The notes under the pieces were generated by a model that had not been told where the DNA came from, did not search any database, and worked only from the letters and a program-made list of their open reading frames with translations. 64,000 nt of DNA from Cristatella mucedo (taxonomy: Eukaryota; Bryozoa; Phylactolaemata; Cristatellidae): assembly GCA_009760855.2 (NCBI GenBank), contig WPIO01000027.1, positions 1,356,001 to 1,420,000 on the forward strand. The letters are read 5' to 3'. Each line of letters opens with the position of its first letter. Within the stretch, counting starts at the first letter, position 1. Positions 11,133 through 25,900 of this stretch are shown piece after piece. Made by a program: the position numbers and the translations under genes.

Positions 11133-13918
11133 ATGTCGAGCGTTGGCAGGAAAAGAGATAAATCGTGGACTACGACGCAAGAGGATGCAGCTCTGGATAA
11201 CATTGCTCGTAGGGTATGTGTAGCAAGCGGTGCTTGTCAGATGTCCACGGCAATCGAAGCTTCGCGTTCGCTTCGAACTGCCGCATCAGAGTGGAGGGGT
11301 ATGCGCTAGTCACCCGTATTCGGTCGCAGTCGTAACCCAGTTCGATCAGCCCATAACCCAGTTCGATCAGCCGGTAGTGTAGTGCTACCTGTCGAGATTA
11401 CTCCGCATCGATCTCTGAGGGGCCTACTTGCAGAAATGTCACTTCAGCATGCACAGTCTTCTCGTTTGCACTGTATATTCTCGTCGGTTCAAATTAAGTC
11501 GTTGTTTGTGGGAGTATACATTCTGGCCCAAATTTGCTTTGTGTGTGTAGGCTTGCAGCAAATGTAAAGCGCCTAGAAAGAGATTAAATTCTCTGAGGGC
11601 GCTTTATCAAGTACACTATTATTATTATTATTATTATTATTATTAGGCTTGCCTAAGACCTGTAACTCCACTTTATTTACGGCCTGGAACTGACCAGTCA
11701 CTTGCCTGACCAAACCGAGGTTTGTTTTCCGACATGGCTGTTTATCCTCGTACTTAATGATCCTCCAACAATACTAGCTGCTAACAATATTTAGGCCAGG
11801 TTATCTCGGTAGTAGGCACATCGTTGAACCTCATCAATTCTATGCTAATGCTTGTGCTCTATTGCTTTTCTTTTAAGACTAGTTTTTCAGAGCTTCTATG
11901 TCAGCATATTGTAGCAAGACTTTTTGTTGTACTGCTGTCATCAATTTGCCACCCTGGTTTGGCCCATGGGTAAAGGTGCTCGCCTTTAACGACCGTGGTC
12001 AAGGGGAATAGATTTGATGACCGAGATAGTGGGCATGAGCCTTATGGCATATGGGAAGCACCTAGATAGAGATTAAATTCTCTTAAGGTGCTATACAAAT
12101 GAATTGTATTTATTTTTATTAAATTTGAACTTACTGTCTTACCATTAGACATCATACTTAATGCTGTGCTTTGAGCATCCACTGGGGATGCTGCTTATGG
12201 TTCTCTTGGTGCTTTCGTATGCATCGTGTGTATTTAGCCAAAACGAATCATATATAATGCTCAGGTGGTGAGCTTAGTAGTAGTAGTAGTAGTAAGGACG
12301 TGAAAAAAAGTTGTGATTCTCAATATTGAAGTTCTGATAGTTTGCCGAAGGTGACTCAAATTGTTCAAAAGAAATGAAGATAATTAAGTGCCGGTCTGTC
12401 ATCATTGACTATCACAGTCAGCTGCCGTTTTCCCACAACCTGTATTGATGTGCATACATGCCCAAATGCACATGTTATGACATGCTTCCATCTTTGAATC
12501 ATTGTCTTTGAAAGCTTGTCTCAGCACGATGCCTCCCTGATTGTTTCTATCATTGCCTTCTTGGCTGTGGTTCTTAGCTGCTACTGTCAGCCTTTGCGTA
12601 TCTTGTGTGGGTTGTCGTTTGCAGGTCGGGCCTATCGTGGGTAGCTTATTTTGGTAAGGAACGCATGCTGGGTATGCTGCCTATTTAGTTGCCCAGACTG
12701 GCAATTAATTGCATACCTCGTTTATTCTACCCTCCATTGCAGGCCCAGCCTTCGAGCAGAGAGATGTCTTCTTGCCACTCGCGATGGCTTATTAATGGTT
12801 AATGATTCTGCCTATCATGCACTCATACCTTCCGCCCATTAATCCTGCTTCCGTTTCTTCTTCTGAGCATGCTCTTCGGGAATGGAAAATATTTTGCGAT
12901 ATGCACTGGCTTGGTCTTCATAGTAGTGCTTTTCCTTTGCTTTATGTTGCAGTTGCCGCAGCATGCTTGTGAAACCTCCACATTGGGTTGAATGTGGGGC
13001 TCTCAGGCAATTTTTTTGTACTGCTGTTGCTGAATGTAGGTCTGGAGTGATAGCTGCATAGCTGAAGTGCATCAGTTTCTGAAGTACACTATATTTCGAT
13101 TCAAAGCCTATTTTTGTTTAGTTTATGTTGCAGTGGTAGAAGACATAGGTTGTTTACACACTGCCTCAGGTTGCCTGTTCTTACTGGAACAGACAGCAAT
13201 GTTGCTTGCATGCCAAAAGGAAGTTTAGCTTTAAAATTCAGTATAGCAAACCTAGTGTGCATAATAATTAGCAAACCTTTTATGTAATCCTGTGTTAGAT
13301 TCCTTTTCAAAAGTGGTGAGCAATTTTTGTTATGACGCAAGTTACTGTGATGGTGTAATGCATGTGGTTTTCCCAAAGCCCGTGCAGTTTAGTTGTACTT
13401 ATTGAGTTACATGTGTACGTATGCTCTGTCTTTACTGTATCACTAAATTTCGTAGCATAACAGAATGCCGTGGAAAACCTCATGCAGTTTGAGATATTTG
13501 GTGTTCCACAGCCCGCCAGTGTGTTCGATCCCTGTTCAGGTTTATGCGCTGCGGAATGTAATGGCCATGTAAAGGTCTCAATAGCTCACAGGTTATCCCC
13601 AGGCTAGATTACAGTAACTAAGCTTTTGTAGGGCTTCTGGAAATTCAGCAAGCTTCTATAGTTAATGCTAAAATGTGGCCAGTAGGTAAAATCAAGAAAT
13701 TAATTCTGGACATCTTGAGGAATGTTCTCGGATCATAGCTAATTACTGCCAACTGGTTGGTTAGAGTCTGATGTCTGCATTAATGAATTGGAAGATGGCT
13801 TGAAACCTGGCATATAGGAAAACCCAATGCCAAACTTGGTGTTGGGTTTTTTGATTGCCAGAGGAACTTGTGCTAGCCATACAAGTCTTGCATATACATC
13901 AGCAGCAGCACACTCTCA

Positions 13919-13973
<55 letters not shown>

Positions 13974-16900
13974 GATTCGTCAAAAATACTTCACTTGCCC
14001 TGCAATGTGCTTAGTTAGGGTCGCTATCTTGTCAAATGTTACGACCCCAAGCATAGTGTTTGAGCTTGGAAATCCAACTTGCTTGACAAACAATAACTTT
14101 TGAGTTAAGTACTTTTTTTGACAATTCCTTGTTTGGTGCTGGTGCATTTACCCAGCCAGTCGCCTGATCTGAACCCCATAGACCGACTATGGAACTATAT
14201 CACCCTGCAGGGTGTTCGGCTAAGTCATGACAGCCCTGGAAGTAAGGTGCTCACTCTTCATGACTGAGGTCGTGAGATCGAATCCTGCTGCTGAGCAATC
14301 CTTCATTGCCAACTGCAAGGGGTGATGATAGCCGTTAAGGCTCTTCTGCCACTATACAAATGAGGCTGTTATATCAGCTAAATTTTGTTCGTTGTATGCA
14401 AGTAGCCGAAATTTCCAATAAAACTCAGGCTCTGGAATGTGCTTCAGCAGATGAGACAACATAGAAGCAAGCGATCTCTATGCCTGGCCGGACAAGTGAG
14501 ATAAACAAGAATCGTAATGGGACAATGTAACACTAAATGCATTATGATGATAGTAATAATAATACTTTTATATAGTGCTCATCAGAGAACTTAATCTCGG
14601 ACTAGGCTCTTTACATATGTTGTTAAAGATGCAACACCATACTGTTTTTGGGAACATGCACAGTGTCAATATGCTTACAGCAATGCAATATGCAACAGCA
14701 AATGTGCTTGTTTTGGGGCTGCTGATAAATATTGTCACACACTGCACATAACCTTAGTATGGCCGTCATAGTACAAAATCCTCTTAATGCCTGAAAGGAT
14801 TTACAGCCACAGTAGCTTCAGCCATACTGTAGATTTTTCGGCTCAATGTAATTTCAGTTAATCACTGTCCTGATAGCAAAAGCAAAGCTTCTAGGTAATA
14901 ATTGCCATTTTCTGTACTTCTGAAATATAAGCAATTAGGAAGTAACACTTACTACCCAAGGACAGAAATTGTGCCCTTCAACTTACGGTTTGCTCTTCAA
15001 ATTACGGTTTGCCCCAAGTGCCGGGTAGCAAGGTTCTGCAGATGATCTAGTCATGGTGGAAGGGATCAATTGTGTGATCAATTGACCATCAAAAATCCTG
15101 CTGTCAGTATGTAAGTGCTAGACTTGTAAATCACTGTAGTGGCAAAGGGGTCGCCCAGGCTCTAAGGTGCTGAAAAGAGATAAGGATGACTTGACCTTGG
15201 CGAGCAGGTCTTTTTTTTAGCTGTGTACATCTTTTTCGTTTTGTATTATATACTTTTTGTTTTGTTTTTCGATTATGTATGCTTTTTAGTATTATTCTTT
15301 TGTGGGCTCTCTCACCCCGAGGTGCTTCCCTGAAAAGGCCAAAGCCTAGGGGCACCATCAAAAATAACCCTGGTAAATATGTCATCAAGCTGGTCGTGAA
15401 GACTTACTCGTTTTTCTAACCTGGATTCCACCGTTGTTCGGCAGCTGTTGATAGCTACCCGCTCCATTGATCTGCCAAATAGCAGAAACACATATTTCTT
15501 GACTCAGAGGGCGGCTTTTAGCTGGCATGTTTTAGGTCATCTGATGAAACATAGTCTTGTGGCATGTATCCGGCTAGAAGGTTCTGTTTAGCACATACTT
15601 ACATGTGTAACCTTCGGTGTCAGAGGTCGTGGGCTCATTTCCGAGGATGGCTTGACTTATCCTTATTCTTCTAATGCCATGATCCTGTTTGCAGGTAAAT
15701 TGGGCTGACGGTTTGGCCACATTTACATTTTGTCTTGTACAAACTAATCCAAACATGTACAGCTGAACTTTCACCCTTAGATATCAAGTGATCAACACCT
15801 CAGAGGGATATTGTAGCACTAGAAAGTCATAATCCAGCATGCACAAGCTCATGCAGGACAATTCACTTGGACAAAGCAAATGGTGTGAGGAGCGACTGGG
15901 TTCTTAGATTCATCTTGTATAGTAGATGAATCAGTTGATATCGGGATGCCTAGTGATTCGAAAGCTCCAAGACTTAGGTGTATACGAACAAGATGGTACC
16001 AAAGTAAGCTTGAGGAGTGAGTATTTGCAGATATGTAGCCAGTGCAAGTGACTGAATGACCTAAACGTGAGTGATGGGACCTTGGAAGTCTAAGCGCTGC
16101 TTGATGGGGATCTAGTGCAGGTCGGAGAGAAGTGGAGTAATGTGTCGTTCGCGACAGTCGAGCCTAGCTGCACAGTTTTGCGCCAGCTGTAAGTCTTATT
16201 GTGCATGATGGAAGATCTGCCAAGAGAGGGTCCAGGAAAGCTCTTCAGACACGTGTCACAATTGCAAGGACTAACTTGGCCGTGGTACCCTTATCTATGC
16301 ACATTTGAAGGTGCAATATTATTTAGCTGAAAATAGTCTCGATAGTGGGAGCTTGAGCGATCTACCAAAAGTTTAGATGAAGATGGAGGGTTTAAAAACA
16401 TTAGTTCAGCCGAGTGTCGTGTGCATAGAAATGAAAGCCAAGACTATGCTTTTCGATTAGACAGGGAAGAGAAGTATACATTGTGAAAGAAGAGACCCAG
16501 TGAAGGATCCTCGGGGTACTCCGTACTTTTAAGACTCGCCGAATGTCGTCACATCATTGGAATTAAACCTATGGCCTCCGGAACCAGTGGCCAGAGTCAT
16601 ACCGACCCTCCCTACTGGCTTTCTGTATGCTCACGACTGGCATCCGCATCATTGGAAAAGAGGAGTATTTGTACACTTGCCGGGGTCTACTTGCTTATCG
16701 GGGTCGGTAGTATCTTATCAGCAATGGCATGCGAATTCCTGTCATTGGAAGGGTGCCACTGAAGTGCTTGGTATACAATTTGAATTTTTTTAACGGCGGG
16801 CAGTACAATAAGTGAAGCGCTTGCTCATAGGCGCAGTCATCTTGATTTTATAACTGCTAAACTTGTTCTTGATATAATATATCAGGCCAGTCGGCCTCCT

Positions 16901-19900
16901 CCATCAAAGCCAGTCTCTGCCCAGCAATGTGTTCCATCTTGGTGTAGATCCATACCAGCTATGTCACCTTGCTTTTAGGTGCAATGGCTGGTATGGATCC
17001 TTCATCTCGAGATTCTGCTTCTCTGCTTGGGTATTGCGACCAACAATTAATTACAGAGGTTCTTTTAAAATCTGGCTTTGCCAGTAATTGATGCAGTGGT
17101 CAGCTGATTCAACAGCCTCATTTATTGGTGTGTTGGCAGAAGAGCCTTAGCACCCATCGCCACCCTTGCATTGGGCAATCAAGGATTGCCTGCTGCAGGA
17201 CTCAACCAGCGCCTCGGTTGGTCAAATACAAACACCTTACCCGTATGCTAAGGCACATGAGCCATGCTAGTGTGGTCACTGATGTACATGCATCAAAGAA
17301 TCTTACACTGCTATTTGTTTGTGGTTATGATATTGCAGAGTAGTAACTTCAGTCAAGCCTACCCAAATAAGCCACTGAGTAGTACCAAGCGGTTCTATCG
17401 CTATCTGAAAGAGCACTGTTATCAACTAACAATCAATTCTTATGGGAGAGTTGCGGCAGAATATAGGTGCAGGCCCACTCCTATAAACATCACCTTAGTG
17501 ATGTTTACTCCTGTGTCCGGCTACTGATCTGATCACCTTAGCTGGTGGGTTGCAAGCAGTTATGTTAGCATCCAAATGTTTGGGGCTGCTGTATAGATAA
17601 TATGAGCTCAGATGTCAAACGAGTCAACATATTGGTCCCCTCAGCAAAGAAATATAATTTCAGCCCTACGAACGACTGGTTGGAGGTATTTTATGCTACG
17701 TCTGCTGTGAAGCATCTGATCCATGAATACCCATCCACTTATGCTGCTGCAGTTCACCTGATTGTGCCTCTGAAGCTCAAACGAGGAAATTGGGTGAATG
17801 CAAGATGAAAGACTTGCACAAAGGAGGGCGTGCCTGTAAGAGCAATATGGTGGGAAGCAATGGCAGGAGCAATATCGATGTACGATAGTTTTGCTTTTGT
17901 TTTCTTTTAGATCTTTAGGTTTGAGGGGTTTTCTTAATAATAGTTTTCTCTGTAGACATTTTCTGTTGTTGTCAGGTGTGGTTTTGCTTCTGTTTGTCGA
18001 TTACAGCATGCTCTTGATAAATGTACACTCAAATGACCCGACTGAAAACATCGAGTGTTTATAAGATTTAGTTGTACAAGCTCACTGTTCCTGAGGCAGC
18101 ATCTATAAAGTCGGATCTGCAAACTGTGTTGGTGCTGACAGCACACTTATACAAAGTCAGAAAGTGGTAGACCGTCAACTGTATTTAATGAACCCCTTTG
18201 TTTTTGGAATAGAGTTACTAAATGCATATTATCTTTTAGTCGAGAAAACTATGCTTTTAAAAGGATGTTTATTTAAATGTAGTTTAACTGTTGGCACACA
18301 TAAGGTAGTTTAGCATGGCAATGAAGGCTAATAGAGCATTTGTAAATGATTAGCAATGAAAAGTATGATAGTATTATGCAAGGATCTACAGATCAAACAT
18401 GGTGAACTGTGTGATCGAGCTATGCTTTACAATTTTGCTCTGATATCTGTTCCTAAAGTAGGATTGTTCACGAGTTTTGGCTCTGCAGGCAGACCCCTAA
18501 CGGAGTAACAAGAGCTGGATTGAAGAACGTTTGGTGGTCGCTGTCTTCCTGTTTTTACTTTTCATGATATTACTCACCATTCAATTGCATTTCCCTTTGC
18601 AGCAAATGTAAAGCGCCTAGAAAGAGATTGAGTTCTCTGAGGGCGCTTTATCAAGTGCATTATTATTGTTGTTATTTCTACACGTGTGTGCCGTATGGAA
18701 ACCTTTGCATGCATGCGAATAAGCTCCATTTCTTAGGAAAACAGGCAGCGATTTCAATAAGTGAGCCTAATATACTCTATACTCGCCATGTCTCAACGTC
18801 AGGCTCGGTTCGGAGTTTTCAGAGAACTCAACCCTCGTGCTCCAGCACCTAGTGGCTGCACGTACAGCATTCTTTTTGTTTTATTGAAACATGTATGCTG
18901 TAGCCACAGATGGCTGGCCAAGCTTGCCTCTTACGAATTGCACGACCATTTGAAAAATGCCGTTTTTGACATGTGCGGTGTATGTGCACGACGGTTATAT
19001 TGGTGTTATGCAGTGAGTGAACTCGTTAATTCTCAGCCCTGGTCTAATGCCAGCTGTTGTCACACAGTCGTGGGTAGAGGAAATGTAATTCTCGTTATAT
19101 CAGGCTGAAGAGATCCTCCAAGAAAAAAGAAAAGAGCGAGACAAGGCTCGAAAGATACGTATGGATGAGCTCGAGAAGAAAAATAAGGAGGTAAGCATTC
19201 GAGTGTGCATGGGTGCCATGCTACATGGCCATCTGCCACCACCTGCTCTTCCACACTTCGGTGGCTTGCTCATGTGACAAACGCTGCTTTGCTGACCTGG
19301 CCGGCTGTGTATGGTCGTGCTGGATTGCCACGCAGGGGGAGTGCACACGATGGCACATCTCGAAATGTACGAGCAACTTTGTCATGCTAGATTTGCACAA
19401 GTGGTATGCACACTGGTAGTGTTGTCTGGTTGCAGAGCAAGCCTCAGGTTGATCACGAACGCAGCCTTTCACTCTGCCTTGGAGGGAGAGTGCAGCTAAC
19501 TTCACTCTTCAAGATTTTTTGCGTCAGTGCTGTCCAATGCACATGCTAGTACTAATTTAAGGATTTATTTGGAACACTAGAAAACTCCATGCCAATTGCA
19601 CACAGGCCTGGAGTTTTTTGAGATACTATCAAGTACCATGTTGCTGGGATCCACTAGTGCAACGATTGCACCTAGTTTCAAAGTAAAGCTGTGACACGTG
19701 TAATTTACTCCACACAGGGAACTGACTGCCTGTGGGAAAGGCAAGTAACCAGACCAGATTTCAGTGCACACAGTAGTGCCATCGTTTACGGTAGGCTTCT
19801 AGCCTTGGACGTGAAATGCCAAGGAAGACCCATAGCCAAGCGATCAATAAGGGCTGTTTCTCCCTTATGAATCTGAATCTCATCACTGGTTTGTCCCAAG

Positions 19901-22900
19901 AGTAAGATGCTCACCTTCAACGATCGAGGTCGTTGGTTTGAGCCCTGTGGCATGTAAAGTGCCTCAAAAGAGATGAAGTTCAGGGATTAGGGTGCTGTAC
20001 AAATGAATGATATGTGTGTGCGGGCGCGCACGTGTGCATACACACATTTATACACACGTATAACCAGGGAAGGATTTATTCAAGGGATGAGTAGTTGTGT
20101 CACGCACCTTCAGGCCTCAAACTTCCAAACTTGCACACTTTTCTAAAAAGTAGTGACTTTGTGATATGCTCACCTGTAGCAGCAATCTTATTACCATCAT
20201 TCTTTAAGAGTAAATGTTGAGAAAATACTAAAAAAAAACGTCTCCTGTAATCGAATATTTGTTTAGGGTTCTTTTCACTAGACAAATATGTTGGAAATAG
20301 GTTTGGGAGTTCTGACGATTTCTACATAAAAGAAAAATTGAATATGCAAACTGCTTCACCCGAAAGTAAACCGGAAGCAATATCGCCATATACAATTTTA
20401 CCGACTTCATCCATCATATACGACTTCACTCCCAATTTTTGAAGCTTGGTGCATTGAGGTTAATGTTTACAGTGTGTTGGGGTGAGTGCTTGTGACTTTT
20501 AAACAGCTTTATTTACAGTGTTTCGTACCTAGCTGAACTGCTGCATCAGTTTCAGCCTGTTCGCACCCTCAGGTCCTGTGTGGACAATAAATTAGCTGTC
20601 CCATTCCTCTGCTTAAAGACAGTTGGCGACAGAAGCTTTAGCTCTGCAGGTCCTAGACTGTGGAACTCGCTTCCACAATTCTTACGAAACGACAACTACT
20701 CTCTAACTGCCGACTGTGGTACATCTTTTTCAGCGGTCCTGAACTGCTGCTTCCATGCTACTCACTACCTCAACTGCTCTCCTGACTCTGCTATGCTTGC
20801 CACTTTCTCTTTGTTGCGTGAGACGAAGTCTGTTGGCTACCGAATGCGTACCGAAAGCCGCTTAGGCTGTGAGTGCGCTATACAAAACTCTCCTGCGTAA
20901 CACCCACATGGTCTTTATGACTTTTTGGAGTTACTGACGGAGATACATGTATGTACATGTAAGTGTAGCATTATGTCACCCATAACCATGTTATTCATTT
21001 TGTTTGTTTTTCAAGCATGATTTTACTTACCATTTAATTGCATTTCCCTTTGCAGCAAATGTAAAGCGCCTAGAAAGAGATTAAGTTCTCTGAGGGCACT
21101 TCATCAAGTACATTATTATTATTATTATGTCTTGTAAAATGCATAACTCGGCCAATACTTTGCAGATCGACATGAAATTTGAATTATTTAAATTAAGTAT
21201 TATTAGATCAGCTCTGCTTGTAGATTAACGCGATAATATTTCTGATTTCGGTTGGATAAGTATAGCTGTTGATGACGTCAAACACTTTTGGAGAGAGGGA
21301 ATATAGTGGGACCAGGATTGTAGTCTAGCGTCAAATTCCTACTGTTGTAATTCCATAATAATAATAATAATAATAATAATAATTATAGTAATGCACTTAT
21401 AAAGCGCTCTCAGATAACTCAATCTCTTTCTAGGCGCTTTAAGTTTGCTGCAAAGGGAAATGCGATTGAATGGTAAGCAATATCATGCTTGATAAACAAC
21501 ATGAATAACATAGTTAGGGGTAACATGCACAGGGTCAACATGCAAGTGTGGTTAGTGGCAGCATGCATAGTGTCAGCACACATCAGCACATGAAGGACGA
21601 ATCACAGGGACTCACTAAATGCTGTCCTAAATAGATGTTTTAAAGTTCTTTTTAAATGTGGTCAAGTCAGGGGATGTTCTGATGCAGGTCGGGAGGAGGT
21701 TCCAGGCTTTGGGAGCATATGAACTAAATGCACGGTCTCCAAAGGATTTGAGGTTTGTACGGGGTATTGGTAAAATGTTGGATTCCAACAAGCCGGTGGT
21801 ACGATGCTTGCCCTGGTGGGGGAGTAGATCTGAGAGATAGGCTTGAGCCAAGAATGAAGTGACCTAAAAATGAGCAACAAAACCTTGAAGTCGATCCGTT
21901 GCTTGATTGGGAGCCAGTGCAGGTCGGCGAGAAGTGGTGTGCTGTGGTAACAGCGTCGCTCACGACAAACAAGCCTAGCTGCAGAGTTTTGCACCGGCTG
22001 TAATCGCCTGGTTGCACATGCCGGTAGGCCAGCAAGCAGTGAGTTGCAGAAGTCAAGACGGGATGTCACAAATGCATGGACCAACGTAAACATGGTATCC
22101 TTATCTAAACAAGCCCGAATTTTAGCAATGTTATGTTACTGAAAGTAGGCAGACTTGATTGTGGAGCTGATGTGATCGTCTAACAAGAGCTCACTTTAGA
22201 ATATGACACCTTGATTTTGAGTTGATTCAACAGGAGATATGCTGGCAGAGCCAATTTTGAGCGTCAGCCTTTCCAATTTCTGAATCACACTGGGTTCGCT
22301 CATAACTAGTAAGTTAGTTTTATCATCGTTTAGTTTAAGAGAATTTGCTGCCATCCATGTGCAGATGTCATCAATACATACAGCAAGTGAGTTGAGAGAA
22401 TTCGAGGTGCTCGAATGCTGGGAGGGATCAAAGCAAAGGTACAACTGAATGTCATCCGAATGGAAGTGAAAGCCTAAATTGTGCTTGGCAATCACATCAG
22501 CAAGAGGGAGAGTATAAACCGTGAAAAGAACCGAACCTAGAACGGAGCCCTGAAGTACCCCATATTTCAGAGGTACCTCGGACGATCTTTGTCCATTCAC
22601 GTCAATACTCGGGAATCTCCCGCTGAGATAGGACCTGAACCATTGCAGAGCAGTGCCAGTGATGCCCAGGTGAGATGCAAGGCACCCGAGAAGAACTTTG
22701 TGATCGATAGTATCAAAAGCTTCCGAAAGATCGAGCAAAACCAGCAGAGACACTCTTCCCATGTCGGCATTCCTAAGTAGGTCGTTGTATACCCTAAGCA
22801 ATGCTGATTCTGTGGAGTGATTAGCTCGAAAACCAGACTGGAACTTACTAGCAAGGTTTTAAGTTTCAATATATGAGTTCAGCTGGTCTGCCACGACCCG

Positions 22901-25900
22901 TTCCAGTGTCTTTGATAGGAATGGTAGAAGGGAGACTGGGCGGTAGTAGCTCAAGTTCTACGGTTTTTCCCTGTTATGACAGTACCAGAATGGCATGCCT
23001 GCTTGTATGTATTTTCATGCCAGGGTATTTATACTGCCAAAATATTTGTGCTAGGGAAGGTAGATGTAGTCTTTTAAGCTGTGCTATTATTCTGTTAGGC
23101 ATGTCTGTAGATTCTGCTGGCTGCTGGCACTCTTGTTGTTCCAAGACATTCTTGTGGATATATTTGCCTTTTTGGGGCTGCATTCTTGGTTTTTCTTGCA
23201 GGACGATGAGCAGCTGGATAGGCATTATGATCTAATGCAGAAGGTAAGTCAGTTATTTCAAAACTCGATGCTGCTCCAAAGCTCACCCTCTGTAACGAAA
23301 GTAGATGCTTGTATGCTAATTATTTAGGTCAGTGTTCCCGGAGCAGGTGTTCGAAGCTACATGTCTGGTAGCTTGGATACTGATGAAACGGATTCAAAAG
23401 ACCTTAAGGTATTTCTAGTGTATTATTGCTATGGGCTCACAATCTTCTGTTAGCAATGGCGATTTTGATTGCTTAGCAAGGAATTAGACCTTTAATAGAA
23501 AGTATTCTTTCTCTGTAATAATGATAATAATGATATATTTGTATTGCATCCTTGGAGAACTTGATCTCTTTTTAGGCACTTTACATATGCTGTAAAGGAA
23601 TCATGATCATATGGTTACTAATAGCATGCACAATATCAACAGACATAACATGGTTAGAGGTGACATGCACAGGGTCAGCATGGAAAGATAGTAAGTGTGG
23701 TAGCATGCACAGTCCTTCTTAGAGCTCAGATTTTTGTACACCTTCTCATTAACCCCCCCCCCGAGTGTACTAATGCAGAATTAGCCCCTGGGCTACCGAA
23801 TCCGCTTAGGCTGTGAGTATGCAATACAAAACTCTCCTGTGTAACACCAACATCGTCTTTGTGGAGTTACCGATGGAGATACATCACATTACATTAGTAC
23901 ACTGTGGCATAGAATGCCTCTTTGTGATTTGACCGTATGTGGGTTTGGGTTTGAGGCAAAGAATCGATTGGCTACCGAATGCTGGAAATAATCGAAAGAA
24001 AATAATGGAAAGAATCGATTGGCTACCGAATGCATACCGGGAAGCTGCCTAGGCTCCTTCTAAAACACCCACATAGTCTTTGTGGCTTTGTTTGTTTATT
24101 TACAGACTGAGATACATTGCATTATCAGAGTGCCTTGCCGCAATCTCTTCTGTTGTGATTTCCTATTGAACTAACTCAATCCTTATAATAAGTTAGGTTT
24201 GTTAGTTAGGTCAAAAGTCAGAGTCACTGACGGTGCATGGTTTAGGTCAAAAGTCAGAGTCACTGACGGTACATTTACACTAATTAGTCCATCGCAATGT
24301 TAATCGAGTATTATAACGAGGGTATAGCAATGACGTGTCTAAAAAGGGAAAATAATTTACACATGTAGCTGCAACATGTCATAGTTGATATTAGACAATG
24401 AAATGCTAGAACTGAAAGCACTTTAATGGGTTTGAACATGAATAGTTTTTGTCGAAGGGTGGCCATGACTTGCATTATGCCCTAAGTGACGTCTTGAGTT
24501 TCGGTGCTTCCCAGCCTCTTCTTGGCTGTAGCTGAGTCGGTCTATTGGAAACCTGCCCGGTTAGTATAAAATGTGAGTTCTACCAGTTTGGGTAAATGGC
24601 TGCGAATTAATGAGAACTTGAAATTTGCAACCAGTACTCATTTTGGATGAAAACTAATCAAGATCCCGTGTCAGCAGAAGCTGAAAGGAAAATGCATTCT
24701 CTGATGAGCCATCATTTACCGATATTGCTTATAAATAGTTTTTTGCATTCTTTATCCATGGGTAGGTTACACTTTCATTCTACTGATTCCAAGTTGCCAG
24801 CTTCGAAGCTAGTGGCAGCTGCTGATTCAATTGCATTGGTGAAAAGGAGTGCCCAATGGGCCTCCTAGCTATGCAGTGAGAAGGCATGTATTAACTTCTA
24901 GTGTAATAGGATTTCACATCAAGATTTCTTGAATTCTGAGTGTTAATTTGCTTTTAGTAGCCATCTACATTTTAGACAGCTCTTATGCTTTACCGTGATA
25001 CTCTGCTTGTGTGGCGTTATTTTTTATCTGCACTCGAATATCTGTTTTAATGCTTTCTATTTTTGAAGATTCTGTTAAGCAACTTTGTAACCTCACTACT
25101 GCTTCCTTTTTTGTAGACTGCACATAGTGAACTTGAAGAGAAATACCGACGGGCTATGATTAGCAATTGTCAGCTTGATAATGAAAAGCAGGCTTTGTCT
25201 TATCATGTTGACCTGTTCAAGGACCAGTTAGAAGATCTTGAGGAACGATGTCGCGAGCTGGACCGAGAAGCCAAAGACAAACACAGGGTAAGCTGATAGC
25301 ATTGCATCAATTTGGTAGATGCTGCTGCTATTATTCATCTCTGGTCTTTTTATGCATAACAAATGCTATTATTCATCTCTGGTCTTTTTATGCAAAAATA
25401 CTTATTTATACTTCTTTTTAACTATCAGGCTCTCGGCGAAGAAAAAAGGACTATGAAAGAACTCCAACAGGATTTGTTGAAGCTCAAAACTATTCTTCAA
25501 CATAGAGAAGAACTGATCAAGGTAAAACTCGTGGGTGTGCTTTTGAATTTTATTGGTGAGCATTTCTAGCCCGGTGGTGTAAGCTACTTTTGATTTTCAC
25601 AATCTGCAGATCTCTTTCAAGCTATTGCCTCATAGTTTTACTTGTATAGTCACCGTACCAGAAATGCAGACACGATTAATCCAAATGGCTTTCGTCAGTA
25701 GTATTAGCAACAAATGGCCTGCTTCTCTACAATGCAGTGCCCTCAAATTTGCTTCAGTGCATTCAATGCTGGTGTGGCTTTTTGTGTGCAGTTTGTGGAC
25801 AGCGACATAGTCTACTAGAAAAAGGAATTTAGAAGCAAGATCACTGCCATACATGGATAAACCAGCGCTAACTATAACTAATGTGCCCCAAACTGCAACG

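Noticed and set aside
10701-11223. Overlapping open frames of 65-142 codons in the GC-rich block
   Set aside because: They lie in the presumed promoter/5' UTR, are rich in Arg/Ala/Pro from composition alone, and the LRRFIP start at 11133 is supported by family resemblance.
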